From: Trichoplax adhaerens
Taxonomy: Eukaryota; Placozoa; Uniplacotomia; Trichoplacea; Trichoplacidae
Assembly (NCBI RefSeq): GCF_000150275.1
Contig: NW_002060950.1
Location: forward strand, 192,679-256,678
Length of the DNA: 64,000 nucleotides
Reading direction: 5' to 3'
The number at the start of each line of letters is the position of its first letter. Within the stretch, counting starts at the first letter, position 1. The position numbers and the translations under genes are program-made. A model generated the notes under the pieces. The model was not told where the DNA came from. It did no database searches and saw only the letters and a list, made by a program, of their open reading frames with translations. Below, one piece after another: positions 46,340 through 58,898 of the stretch.

Positions 46340-49005
46340 ATGTATTCTTCGGTTCCACCTCCAACCCACAGTAATAATTGTAAATCAGATAATCCATCTG
46401 TCGAGGAAGTGACGAATAGAACGGATCGGGATTTATTGAAAAATGTGCCAGAACGTATACAACTGGTAAATAATTACTGCATTAGGATTGATTTTAAATT
46501 CGATTCATAATTTAAAATGTACTGATAAATGGTTAGCCCTTATGATATTTTACATCACAAAGCGCCCTTACTTTACTCTAGAGTTACCTGTAATCGATTA
46601 TTGTAATGCTAGTCGAGCAGACTAACCGTCTAGAAATAATAAGAGAGTGATATCACAACTATTACTATCAACAGTTCAGCTGTTGTAGAAGTATTCACCC
46701 TGTATACCACAGTAAATGGAATACGCTGATATCTTCATTTGAATAAGTCTTTAACTTAAATCGTCGATGTTCAGTTCTGTAATCAGTATGACAATAACAG
46801 GGCAGTAACATAGCATTCATTGAATGATGTTATTCTAAACATGGCGGCTGAACCAAAAAAATTTCGTAATGTAGTAGGATATCAATCAATCAATTGATAT
46901 TCGATTTTAACATCATTAGAAATTTGCCCAATTACAACAACGCAGGAAAGATTGGAAAAATGATAAAGGAGATCAAAGAAGGACGGATAAATTGAAAAAG
47001 AAGATTACAAGAGATGGTTCGTTACCCTATAATAACGTTGCTTGTTTAATGAACTTCATTGCACAATTGACGAATGACTATCACAGTAGATTTTATCTAC
47101 ATACTGTGGTTGTTAACAAAGCTGCCAATATAATCAATTGTAAACTAGGAATAGTATCCTTCGCTGCATTTTCGTTGAAATTGTATTTAAAATCCAGTCA
47201 TTACGTAACTTTACTGATGACTTATTTACACTGCCAAACATAGTGAAGAGCTCTCTTTTTCAATTAAAATTACATTCCACTCTGTTATTACCTGCGCCGT
47301 ACCGTACAGGTGTACAGATGACATTCTTTTGCTTGGATTAACCTTAAGGATAAATTCTTAAGGTTAATATCTAATGAAAGACGTTTAAATTGATTGACTA
47401 GTTGTTAATCAGCTACAAAATAATGACGTTGACGTGAATACACTGAAAGATGTTGGAGTCACAATACCTGCTGCAATTTGTAAGCGAAATAAGAAGACAG
47501 TTCAATCAAATGAAAGTCACCAGTGAGTTCAAGAAACTGCATATTTTTATCATACTTATATACTGTAAAGATCGTTCCAATGATGTACTGTAAATGACAT
47601 TAACCTAAATATTTACCTAAATGTAGTCCATGTATCTATGTATAGTCAATGATTCACATGTAACTTGAAACGAAAATACTGGAATGCATACATATTTTTA
47701 CATCAGTTATCGTAAATGCTATTTATGAATAGATATAAATTGTTTTACGGTACTTTTTTAGACCGATTAAAAATGATGCTATTAAATGGCAACAAATTAA
47801 AGAGCGATTAAAGGCTGAAAATCCTTACATTGAAGAGAACGCAGATCGACAATACAAAGCTAAGGTGGGTAGAGATGTTTCTGATATTTTTAGGACGCGA
47901 TCATCTAAAATGGAACGTGTTTACGTGCATGAAAGACGATAAAAGGCGTAAACTTACTTTTCAATAGGCTAAATGAAAACTATGATGATGTATAGATGAA
48001 GTATTGAAGTAGGTTACTGTTGTTGAAGTTTATTATCTAACCGTGCTGTCATCAGTCTTGAAGGCCAATCACATTTATCATAGTCTTAGCATACTAGTTA
48101 CTAGGAAAAATTATAAAGAGACTATCTATGATTGCGGCACTTCCGTAAGTAGATTTACTGTTAGTAATAGTTTTTGAGAGGATACAATATCACGAGTATT
48201 CTTTTAATTTACTCACCTTGAAAGTAACTTACTGAATTTTACCTTTTTCCTCCATCTTCAGACGAAAATAGAAACTGATATCGACGAAGCAATAGAAGCT
48301 GGTGATTACGATAGAGCAGAAAACCTAAGCAGTCAAATATCAAACCTACAAGTATGTTGAATGCAAACCCAGTGAAACAGCTAAGCTTTATATCAAGCAG
48401 CGACGTAGATTGTAATCTCTCACAGATTGATAGGATTAACTTATCTTCAAGTACTCTTTTACTCTTCGGGATTTGTAATCCTTCGAGGCATGATAATCAC
48501 TAGGCTATAAAATTTTTTTCTAAGGTGTTTTTATCGATAAAAGTATTGCTCATTAACAACGAGTTTTTTGTATACTGCTAGTTTGCTACAGAAATTACCA
48601 ACGCTATTAGACGTTTAAAGTATGAAACTTCTCTACAGGTAAGAGCGTGGTAATTGAAGCTTATAGCTTTATGCGCTTTCATATCGCTAGTTGACCTTTT
48701 CCCTCAACTCATGACAAAAAATAACTGTTAATGCTGATTTTATACTTTATTTCAATCACAAATTACGCCTATACTTACAATGTTAACGCATGTTAACTCT
48801 GTTATATAGAACATTCCGACAGAAAAAAAACGCAAGAGGCGGAATCTTTATTGGACGTAAGAACTATCCTTGCGATAAAATGATTACATACTTTCATTTA
48901 TCGTTAATGTTTAATTGTGACTCAATATTGAAGTCGTCATAAATATCATATATTGCTTAAAGGTTCGAATCGAAACAGAGATGGGAGACAAAAGGAAATA
49001 TGTGA
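46340..49005 (+). CDS. FAM204A: FAM204A-like nuclear basic protein
   Basis: Eight coding exons: 46340-46465, 46920-47016, 47402-47522, 47762-47864, 48262-48351, 48582-48638, 48810-48856, 48963-49005. They total about 227 residues (human FAM204A 233). A short acidic/Ser-rich N terminus is followed by a strongly basic stretch (QQRRKDWKNDKGDQRRTDKL), IKWQQIKERLK (human TQWKELTQYF region), DIDEAIEAGDYDRAENLSSQ (human [20 protein letters not shown]), FATEITNAIRRLKYE and EKKRKRRNLYWTFESKQRW, ending ETKGNM (human FEAKKRWETKSNM). The family is conserved in animals but has no established function. Exon 2/3 joins (phase 1, donor gttcgt) are less certain than the rest. It is convergent with the following minus-strand gene. 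Confidence 0.88.
47337..47368. repeat. Perfect 12-bp inverted repeat in FAM204A intron 2
   Basis: ATTAACCTTAAG (47337-47348) and CTTAAGGTTAAT (47357-47368) flank an 8-nt loop. It is intronic, close to the exon 3 acceptor. It could influence splicing or be a relic of a short mobile element. Confidence 0.85.
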
Positions 49006-50159
49006 AGCAAAGCAGTTCAGTATATCCGATTGCGAGGCTGAAATTTACATCATGTTATTTGAGGATATAGTGATCTTATTTCTTTTGCCCATTATTATTC
49101 TTTATTGGTTCGCTCCCGTACTGTTGACAATGTAACTATGAAAGTTGCTTCAATTGTATTCAGGTATGGACTACTAGAATAAAACCTTGATTTTTTTCTA
49201 GTAGTCCATGATTCAGGATCGTACTGTAAATAACTAAGCGGTAAAAGCATTTCTTACACTTTGTATTGTGTATAACTTTCTTTGTATAACTTTAGAGAGC
49301 CCTTGAGTTAAGTTATTTATGGTGTAATGTAATCTAGTCTTTAAAAATAAATGTTACTTTATAATTTGCGCACTTGATGTTCTCTATTTGTGAATCGTAT
49401 GTGAAAGTGGTCACCCTTCCAATGTACAGATTACTAAAATACCAATATCATCCAGAAAGGAATGGTTAGAAATCGGAATGACGTTGAGTTTCAGACAGCT
49501 TCTCACATTACGCTGAAGTAGTTGGACGGACATCGGTGGTTTTTACCCTAATCAGAGTACCGTTTAATTAGTCATCAAAAATGTAGTCTGAAGATGAACT
49601 AATTAGATTTAATAAACATAATGACGATTACAAATTCTTACTCTTTATTGAACTTGACAGATGACATGGTCATAAAATTATCTGCATCTAGTTGACGGTC
49701 ATTTATCTTGCTATCAAGGGTCGATGTAGTTGCTAATTTAGTAGAAATAAAGATGCTGCTGGTGAGATTATAGTCCACAATGAAATTGCTGCTATGCTAA
49801 CGGATAATTTTTCAAACAAAACATTGCAGTTATTCAATGCACTGTATACGATTGGTTAACCAGTAGTATCAAACTTTGCCATGATAGACCGCTTAATATT
49901 CGATATCATGACCAGAGTAGCTAGAATTATCTGTACAATTAGAGGTTACTACTTTTTCTATAGGCGGTTCGAATTCCAACTCAATAATAAATTAGAGCTT
50001 AGAGCACTTACTTAACCGTTAATACCATTCATTACTATAATCACTGCAATAATCATTCCTACGAAGTGCAGTATATAGTATGATATCTTGCGTCTGTATA
50101 GACAGCAATACTACGCTACATCTTCCTATCAGTTATTACTACAAAACTATAAAGAAATA
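49006..50159. other. Convergent 3' region with a 14-bp hairpin
   Basis: Non-coding sequence between FAM204A and the next minus-strand gene. ATGGACTACTAGAA (49166-49179) and TTCTAGTAGTCCAT (49196-49209) form a perfect 14-bp inverted repeat with a 16-nt loop, about 160 bp after the FAM204A stop. A possible poly(A) signal aataaa lies near 49346. Confidence 0.5.
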
Positions 50160-53100
50160 TTAAGATAGAAAATACTTTTGCTTATTAGCCTTACGTCGAT
50201 ATGTTGAGGTATCCAATAAACCCTGGCCGACTTTTAGCGCTACAGTTTCTCTTATAACAGGAGCTAATTGTAGCAGTTCTAAATAGCTACAGATCTCTGT
50301 GAAAAATGGTTAAAGATTTGATCGAGCTCAATCATTTCCTGTAACACATTAGATTAAGTGCAAAATGTGGTCAAAAAATTAGTTAAAACCGTAAATGCAA
50401 CATTTTTAAAGGCCATGCTAATTTAATAATTTCATTATTTTCCAATATAATGAAAGTTTTATGAGGATACGTGCACATCGTGGAATAGGAACAGCATTAT
50501 AAGGTTCTTGACAAAATGCTGCCGATTCGGCATATAGCCATCTTAGTAGTCTATCTGATACCAAAGGACAGATATTTTCCATTGCTTCAATAAATTCATC
50601 GATCGTTAAACAACTTGGTATAGTTGCAGATACTTTAATCAATTTGCTCTCATTCTGTAAATAAATTATAAATTATAACGAAACTCAATCGCCAATACTA
50701 ATCAGCCAGGCATGAAATAAAAGCGCTAAGTAATAATAAACCTCTAAGATACGAGGTTCTTTGCACTTCAAAATTGCATAAAGGAAAAATTCACAAACGA
50801 TGTGTTTATTGGCTCTATTTTCGCTAAATGAGATATAGTCAATAATGAATTGATCCAAATCGTCTTCCTGCAAATAAGATAAATAAAAATATTACTTGGT
50901 TTGCATTGGAATTTGACAAGGTACTGTAAGACTGAACAATAATCTTCTCAAGAGATGATGCCACTTTCGAGCACAATATCTCCAATTTAGTGATAACTGG
51001 CTTCATTCTATTTGTATTAGAAGTACAATAAAAAATATTCCGATTTGCAGCAAATACCCACATCTAAATGGCAAAGGTACAAGTCTTAATTGACTAACTA
51101 CGACAAATATCACTATCTACTCGTATATTGTACTGATTTTAATCTGCAAAAATGAAATGGTACCTGCCAAAATTAGATACAGTATGCAATGTCGTCAGCG
51201 TTATCATGACTTTGTTAAAAGTATTAAATTTAAAATTAGTGATCAACACGGTAATCTCCAAGTCACTAGTGACTTTTCTTCCAATACTTTCACTTAATTA
51301 ACCAATGCTATTCGTTAGTAGTGATATATTACTACCGTGAAAGTTTCTATGGAATTCATAATTGAATTCCTGTGTTAAAGGGAAAGGTTGAAGATGTGAG
51401 GGTATGCATGTATACACGCTCTTACACTATAATTTTGAGACAATGATAGTGGAATTTCTGCTTACCGTGAGAAATGGATAAATTATCTTTGCAAATTCCT
51501 TAAAATCTGCTGCTTGTTGCCAATTTACTCTATCAATGAAATCATTATTTAATAAGATATATCTGAAGCAGACAGGATCTAAGCCACCTCCTAGTTCTTG
51601 TACGAACAGTTGCAAAGTCTACCATGGAATTCAGAGAAGAAAAAGCAGCGTAGAGAATAAAAAAAATTTTAGCGTTTTTAAAACATTAATTACCTTGTTA
51701 TAGTTACACTGGGAACATTAAGTACATTAACTTATCGGTATAATCAATCTCTAGCTATAGCGCATAATATCAGTTTTGAATCTTAGGATAATCTTTTACC
51801 GTCTAGAACGGATAAGAAGCATTTTATTTTTAAATTTTACCTTATTAGTCGGAGCGTAAGTTTCTAGACCTAGTATGAAATCATGCATGGAAAGGTAAAC
51901 AACATCCCAGACAAGGTAGCGATCATAGAAAAACTGATACAACGAGTCCTATCATCACAATTAGAAATAAAAAGTGAGTACAATGTATGTTGCCATGATT
52001 GTAAATAACTTCTGCTTGAATATTAAACAGTTCTATTAAGATTTTAACCGAACATTAGGATTTAGGAAATTGAATATGATTGATAAAAGAAGTTTGCAAA
52101 CAAATTTTCAAAGGTATAGCTCCAGTAATGATCACTTGGGAGTTTATGCTTCATGATTTAATATCCCATTTACCGAAATGGTGCATGGATGAACATCCTC
52201 TGTATGAAATTCATCTCGATAAACGATATATGAATAGAATTGCTTGACTAGCGATAATACACGTTCCTGTTTAAGAAATTATTTCATCGTAATGATTTAA
52301 AGTTAGCTCCGTATCGGATGTGATAGGATAATTTATTATTATAATATCCGTAAACATGTAAAATGAAAAGTTGTAAAACGTTTATCAATCTTACCTCGTT
52401 AATTGGGCGAGAGATTTCGCGTGATAAAGTCGAACGTATATTGAAATCTTGCCAAATAAAATCATAAGCTGCTTTCTATTAAGGTGCAATACAACCATTC
52501 CATTATTATTTTATAATCTTTCTCTATAATTGCTATCAATAGTATGGTATTTACACCATTCAATTTTACTAGATTAATATTATATTAAATACACAGAGTA
52601 GAAATCTCTTTAAATGGAGGAAAAGTTGATCCACTAACCACAATGGCCATTCTAATTGTTAAAGCAATGAAAGATTCAATATTTACCATTTGTTCTTCCG
52701 TTGCACCAGGTTTATCCTTCCCTGGCTGTAATATCTCCTCAGGTGATAGCTCTTGTAAGTTGAGAAATTCATCTGATTGCCGACGAAGCAATCGTGAAAC
52801 CGAAGACATTGCTAGAACTTGCTTACTAGCTGCTGCAAAGCTTTTCGATGTTGCACTTTGTAGCATAAATCAAGTATAAAATGAACAGTAAAAATATCAA
52901 TTTGGCAATAAAAGTGAATCTTATAAGATAATGCGGTATTATCACAGACGCTATTGGATGGTTCTTCGTAAGATCTTACTCCGCAAAAGGAAAATTCGTA
53001 TTGAGAGGCTCAGTAGAGCTTAAGTCCTTACATTTTTGGCCTAAATTTCAGCTTTGGTCGAGTAATTTTTAGATGGGTACAATTTTCAGGTAAATTGACT

Positions 53101-56100
53101 GTGAAGGCATCCTTATTGACTTTATGAGGACAGAGAATGGTCTGTAATGAAGTAAATCATCAAGATATGAAAATTTTATTAAGTTTGCTAGATGCATTAA
53201 GTATATCTTCTTTCAATAGGCCGTTAGCGTTATTATCGGAAATCAATTCAGCTGAGACTAACTCATATGGCCACTGTTAGTAATTTCGCTATTATCGTAG
53301 GTCATGTTTTAATTATTATCGGCTATTAATTTCAATGTTATAATTGCAGAATTGATACAGAATTAATATCAAAGTGTAATAACAATAAGCTCAAGCCACA
53401 TTGACTTAGACGAGTACTACGGTGTGCTACTACAATATTTATGATCATTACTTCCCTATCAGTTTCTATTAAAATCAATTTGTGGATAGCAATTGCTAGA
53501 CTGTTGCTACGAGTTTAGAGTTTGAAAATAAACAATAATTTTTGATCAAATTAAGCTTTCATAGCACATAGATATCAGAGTCGTTCTGGCTCTATTTTAT
53601 TTAATATATTGAAGAGATTTACGTACAGACACTATGGTAAAACATTAACTCAGCCATAATGCGATATTATTTCCGTCAAAACTAAAGGGTTACTAAAGTA
53701 CCGTTCAGTTAGAAGTAGTAAGACAATATTCAAGTTTAAATCCATCCAAGATTGACTTGTTCGCCTTTATATATTTGTAACAAATGGATGTGATAACTGC
53801 CAGTAGCTAACTAACCATGAGTTAACCTTCGGAGAGATCAGTTACTAGGGTAGGCGATATACATATAGTATAGCATCAAAATAACTACTACATTCTTACC
53901 TTTTCGCCACAACTTGTACATAATTTAGCATCAGTAATGGGTAGAAACGTTTTACCATTATCAGTAGAAGCGTAGATCTATCAAGGAAAGGATTAAAAAT
54001 AAATTATTCCACTAGAAATATGCAGATAAGGAATCATTGTTCTACAGCTTTTTTGAGAAGGTAAACCACTCTAGTCTGGAAGATTAAAATACTTACCATG
54101 GCCGCATACTTATTTAGTACTTGTTCTTGTGGCACAAATGGATCGTCCAAGTCTTGATCCTCTTTAGGTATTAGTCCATCAAATTTGACTATTTTATCAC
54201 TACCATGCCTATCAATAGTAACTTGGCTTCCACCAGGTAGTGAAATAGCAATATCTTCATCATTTTCATCACTATCGTCCATGACACGGAGAGTTCGTGG
54301 TTTACTAGTATTGGATGGTTGCTTGTACGTAGCGGATTTATTAGTCTTAATATTAGATTCTAAATTCTTCATTTGATTTATTATAGCTTCTTCTTGCTTT
54401 TTTAAGAGAGAAATCTTTTTGGGGGCGGGAGGGAGGAGAGAGAATTAAGTGAAAAGTTAAGATGAAATGTTAACATACCGTAGATGAGAATACGCTCAAT
54501 TTAAAGTTGGATAATTTTTTTGACCTACTTCAATGGTAATGTCTTCGATATTTCTTTTAAATCGAGCTTGTACATCGACATACTAAAATAGTAACAGACA
54601 AACATGAGAAAATTACTAAATCATTTCAAGGGTACAATTTATTTCTCTATCATATACAGTGCATGATAAGATTCGTTTTATCGACTGAAAGGTATTTAAA
54701 ATAATCCCTATATTTATTCAGTACTTCTCTAGCAGCTTTACTAAATTTTCTAGCTTGTTTAGCATCTAAATTTTCAACATTAGCCTGCTTGTTTCCTCTA
54801 TTTTCCATGTAATCATCGTATTCTTTTCCAATTTAAACCAATTGCGAAGGGAATCATTAGTATTATTGATTTACGAATATATATTAAAGTAAAGCAAGGT
54901 ATATAGCAATCAATTTTCTTTCTATACGATCATATCAAAATTAAGAGACCTTCAATGATTTGATTTCTTATGATAAACATTTGCTTTAACATCTCCTTAG
55001 CTTCAACCGCATTGCTATTAGCTTGACTCTGTAAATAACATTGAGTAATCACCTATATTAGTTCATATTGATAGAATTATTGCTTACGTAATTCATAGTT
55101 GATTGTCAGTAAGAAGAAGATCTCAGTTAATTATTATTTTCTATCCATTATAAACACATACTACAGCATAAGAGCGCTCTACAATTAACTTTAATATAGA
55201 ACTCTACCCATCTGGTTGATATCACCGGCTTTTTTGAAGACATCTTCCTTTTCATATCAAATTTTACGACTGGGTCAAGAAATGCTATAGAAACATGATT
55301 ACATTAGGCACTCGAATTAAAAATTACGGGATTTAAGGAATGCTTATAACGTATAAAGAATTCGCGTTCATTTAAAGATATCACATACAATCATCTAATT
55401 TATCGTAACTTCGACGAAATTCTTTAACGTAATTTAATTCGTTTTTCGTCCTCGTTAGTTGAAGCTAAGTGAGTTATAACAAATTAAGATTAATTATTAA
55501 AGTAATTAGCTGCTATAAAGTAGAATAAAATAACAAAAAAGTAGCAAACTTTAAACTAACATCTATCAATGGAATAAGTGATGATACAAACTTTTAAATT
55601 ATCGCTGTCTTTGGTCTTTTTTTGAAGAACTTCATCATGCCTTGCATTATTATTCTCCATCTCGTGTTTCATTCTGAGCAGGAAATTACACATTAATAAT
55701 ATATTGTGATAGAGTATCAGTCTAAGATTAAGTCTAAGATTAACAAACTAGCTTGTATCTTGGGTAGAATTAAATAATAAGCAAATTTAAATACCGATTA
55801 ATTATAAATGATAATAGAAGCGATCAAATAAATATATAATATAAATATATTGGCAAGAACAGAGTCATAATTATTGTAATTTTTTATATACCTAATCAAG
55901 TCTTCGTCTTTAGATTGAATCTTATCTTCTAATTGATCAATTTCCTTACGAAATTCTGCTTGCAAATCTCTATTTTAATTGATGGATATGTCATAAAATC
56001 AGTGGAGTTGCTGATTATAGAAATTTGGTTAACAGTCTATATCTGAGTAGAAAATCCACATCATACAAGAGTCGTTTAATTCGCATATTAGCTTCGTCTA

Positions 56101-57365
56101 ACTCTTCATTCTTTTCCTTTATCCTAATTAATCAATAATGAAGGCATGAGATAATGAAGATAGCGACAACTAGCTTAACTGCTATGAAAACTCGAAATAT
56201 TACATTTTATTGAAATCTTTCAAGTCTTCTTTTAATTTATCAGCGTTTTCGTTCCTAATTCAGAAAATACGTTAATCTATTTTAAATTAATACTTGTATT
56301 TTGTTACATATTCATTTTACCTTCTAGTATACAGTTCCTTAACTAAAATAAAATAGGGCATTTTATATAACACGGGATTGTTCTGATTCTGAACAGTTCT
56401 GGACATGGAAGAGTATTCATCGCTATAGACGGAGTCTATATTAAGAATATAAATTATACGATTGCTATTCTTTGACTTTTAAATATAAGGTAATTTAAAC
56501 TCATCATTAACTTAATGTACTGTAAATGTAGACATAAAAGAAATATACGTATCAGTAACGTACCAAATAGTTCTTCGCGGCAGATTTGGATAACTTTCTG
56601 AAATACTCCTAGATGAGGTAATATCTCCTCTATTTGTAGTTGAAAATGTGATATCGCATTTAATTTAATATCGCCAATTTAATAAATTATTTCAGCATTA
56701 AATTATCTATAAAAAAAGAAAACTGAGCTTGATCTAATTTTACATTTACCCAAAACTTCAAAACATGTAAATGTTCGTTCTTCACTCGGGCCTGATTTAG
56801 CCTTTTTCTTTAATTCTAACAACTTCATCTCATACTTCAAGGCTAGTTTACATGATGAAATTATCAGATTTAGCTAAAATCTAGTAGATTTCTATCAGTT
56901 TTGAAGGATTCGTTGCCATACACTATTGACACTTATTTTTTGGAATCTCAAATTTCTAATGATACACTTGGTAAGAAGTCTAAAGTTAATGCACGCATGA
57001 AAGCTACATCGATGGTTTTGGTATAGTAAGATAATAGTTGACTCCGTTAGTTGTTTATAAATAATATAACTTAATGACACTAAACGTTTGCAAAAATTAA
57101 AGCTTCGTATAAGGACATGATAGATGCCTGTTTTTCTTGCGTAATACGGTGTATGCATTGAGCTCATTTTGGAACATAGCGAGAATGCAGATGTAATTTA
57201 TTAAGTTTACAGTTTCTAACCTAATTATCATATAAAAACTGCAAGAGTTTGATCAAGCTTTTTAAAATGTATTGATGTCAGTTAAATTATAAAGGTTCTT
57301 GTAGATAACATTTCTATACAGTACTTGCCTGGTGAATTTCCGGTAAATACGCCTCCTTTATCCAT
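50160..57365 (-). CDS. Large coiled-coil protein, possibly TSNAXIP1-related and ciliary
   Basis: I assembled 25 phase-compatible exons (from 57365-57329 through 56842-56750, 54414-54097, 53977-53900, 53141-53032 and 52855-52639 to 50296-50160), giving about 924 residues. The N-terminal part has FTCFEVL, EEILPHLGVFQKVIQICREE, DSVYSDEYSSM and YFILVKELYTRR. It is followed by about 200 residues of charged heptad-like coiled coil (for example FRKEIDQLEDKIQSKDEDLI). A Cys/His cluster LCTSCGEKTILCPHK spans the 53900/53141 junction and may bind zinc. The C-terminal half is helical and globular: FYSYIVYRDEFHTEDVHPC, FYDRYLVWDVVYLSMHDFIL, VQELGGGLDPVCFRYILLNN, FLYAILKCKEPRILE, MENICPLVSDRLLRWLY. The architecture resembles axonemal/ciliary coiled-coil proteins; TSNAXIP1 and C6orf118 are my tentative relatives for the N terminus only. 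The first intron uses a GC donor (gcaagt). It is divergent from FANK1, another gene of ciliated/testis expression in mammals. Confidence 0.75.
54415..54450 (-). promoter_or_regulatory. Strong polypyrimidine tract of an intron
   Basis: On the minus strand, a long C/T run precedes the aaaaag acceptor at 54415, giving the start of the 318-nt exon. It appears as a G/A run on the plus strand. This supports starting that exon at 54414 and not at an internal site. Confidence 0.7.
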
Positions 57366-58898
57366 ATTGAAATGTTGGATTGTACTAATCTATAATACGT
57401 TATTAAACAGCGTAGATTAATCATCCAATAGCATTCATTTCTTGATTTTTACGAGATTTCACTCGTTGATATTATTAAGTCCCTAGATTTATCTCATATG
57501 ATACACATTACTTATTATATCATCGCTGTTTATATGAAAGTTTAAATAGCCAGAAAGGGGCATGTTACTTTCAGTTGCTGCCAATTTTTACGGAGTTAAA
57601 TGAAATATACTATAGCTTGGACTTTAAAGCTCCATTAATGCAGCAATAATTATATAATTATTAAAGAAAATATACAGGAATGACTAAATCTAGCGAAATG
57701 TTCAATATATCAGCAGTGACCTAAAACAACGATTTTCCACTAATAAATTACAAAAAATGTACAGTAATATTTCCGCATAAAAGATTACAACTGCAAAATA
57801 TTTGTGTCACTGTAGCTTCTTAATAGCGTACGTGTATTATTGGCTATTAAATATGAAATACTATATAGACGAAAGCTACGTTATTTATCACCATACTTCT
57901 AATTTATCTATGTTGCAATCACAGTTACTGATATTTTTTTATCAGCAAAGGAGTAATGGTCACCTTATATCCGATGAAAAGTGATTTTTAACTAGCTGCA
58001 TTCATTTTCATATATAGTAATTGCTACAGACGCAATGAGACGATTATGTCATTGAAGATGCAGTTTCTCAAACACTAAATTAATCTTTAAAATGAATATA
58101 TTAGTTTGATGTATAATAAGTTCTAACAACTATCTTATTTTAATCCGTTAATCTTGATAAATAGAACCTTCTATGTGGTGAATGTAATTTTTAAGGTATT
58201 CAATGAATTATCTCCGGTTTATACGAAGTAATTCTATGTACGATGATTATTGAACAAAAAATACGTGTTCTAACTAAAATAGCAACTACGAAAGCAATGA
58301 GATAAAATGGCAGTAAGAAATATACCTTAATTTCGTAATCCCAGTAAGACTTTGTATCCAAGAATCGTAATTTTTATTGCATTAGATTATACATAGAGCT
58401 TGTATCATGTAGCTACGCAAGTATACTAATGAATATCAGATAAAAATTACAGTAAATCCAAAACAATTTCGAAATGTATTAATAAATTTATGTAGCTTAG
58501 AAGTTATGTTATTGATTTATCCAGATATATCTTGCAATCTCACCAATTAGGATTAAAAGTGATGATTGCCTTAGCAACAAGTGCCAAAGCTGATTCTTTA
58601 CTACGCATGGGCTAAATTATCCATTCCATGGCAACCAAAATGATACGCCTTTCCTCAAAGTGAAGTGTTTGCTAGCGCGATTTAGAAGACATTAGGTTCT
58701 TTTGATAGTAACTGTATGTATTAATAGTCCTTGTACAGGGGCGTTTACGATTAGCAACTTGCTTGCATTCTTAGTAAAGGTAAAAGATTTACTTTTTCAT
58801 AAATTTGATACCATATTTCTGATCTTTATTCCCTAATTTCTCTACTTGAATAGTACACCCAATTCTATCGAATTTAATCGATTTTCCTAGCAAAAACT
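57366..58898. other. Divergent intergenic region (coiled-coil gene / FANK1)
   Basis: About 1.5 kb between two divergent starts. Unlike most other 5' flanks here, it contains no GTAC palindrome cluster. I see no exon or motif that can be named. A shared ciliary-type promoter would be expected to carry an RFX (X-box) motif, but none was clear by eye. Confidence 0.4.

Noticed and set aside
46992-47243. 83-codon ORF read through FAM204A exon 2 into intron 2
   Set aside because: Only its first residues match FAM204A. The rest is intron, because later exons resume the family similarity.
49955-49985. GGTTCGAATTCC, a tRNA T-arm-like string
   Set aside because: The five bases on each side do not pair as a T-stem, and no acceptor or anticodon arm is present upstream.
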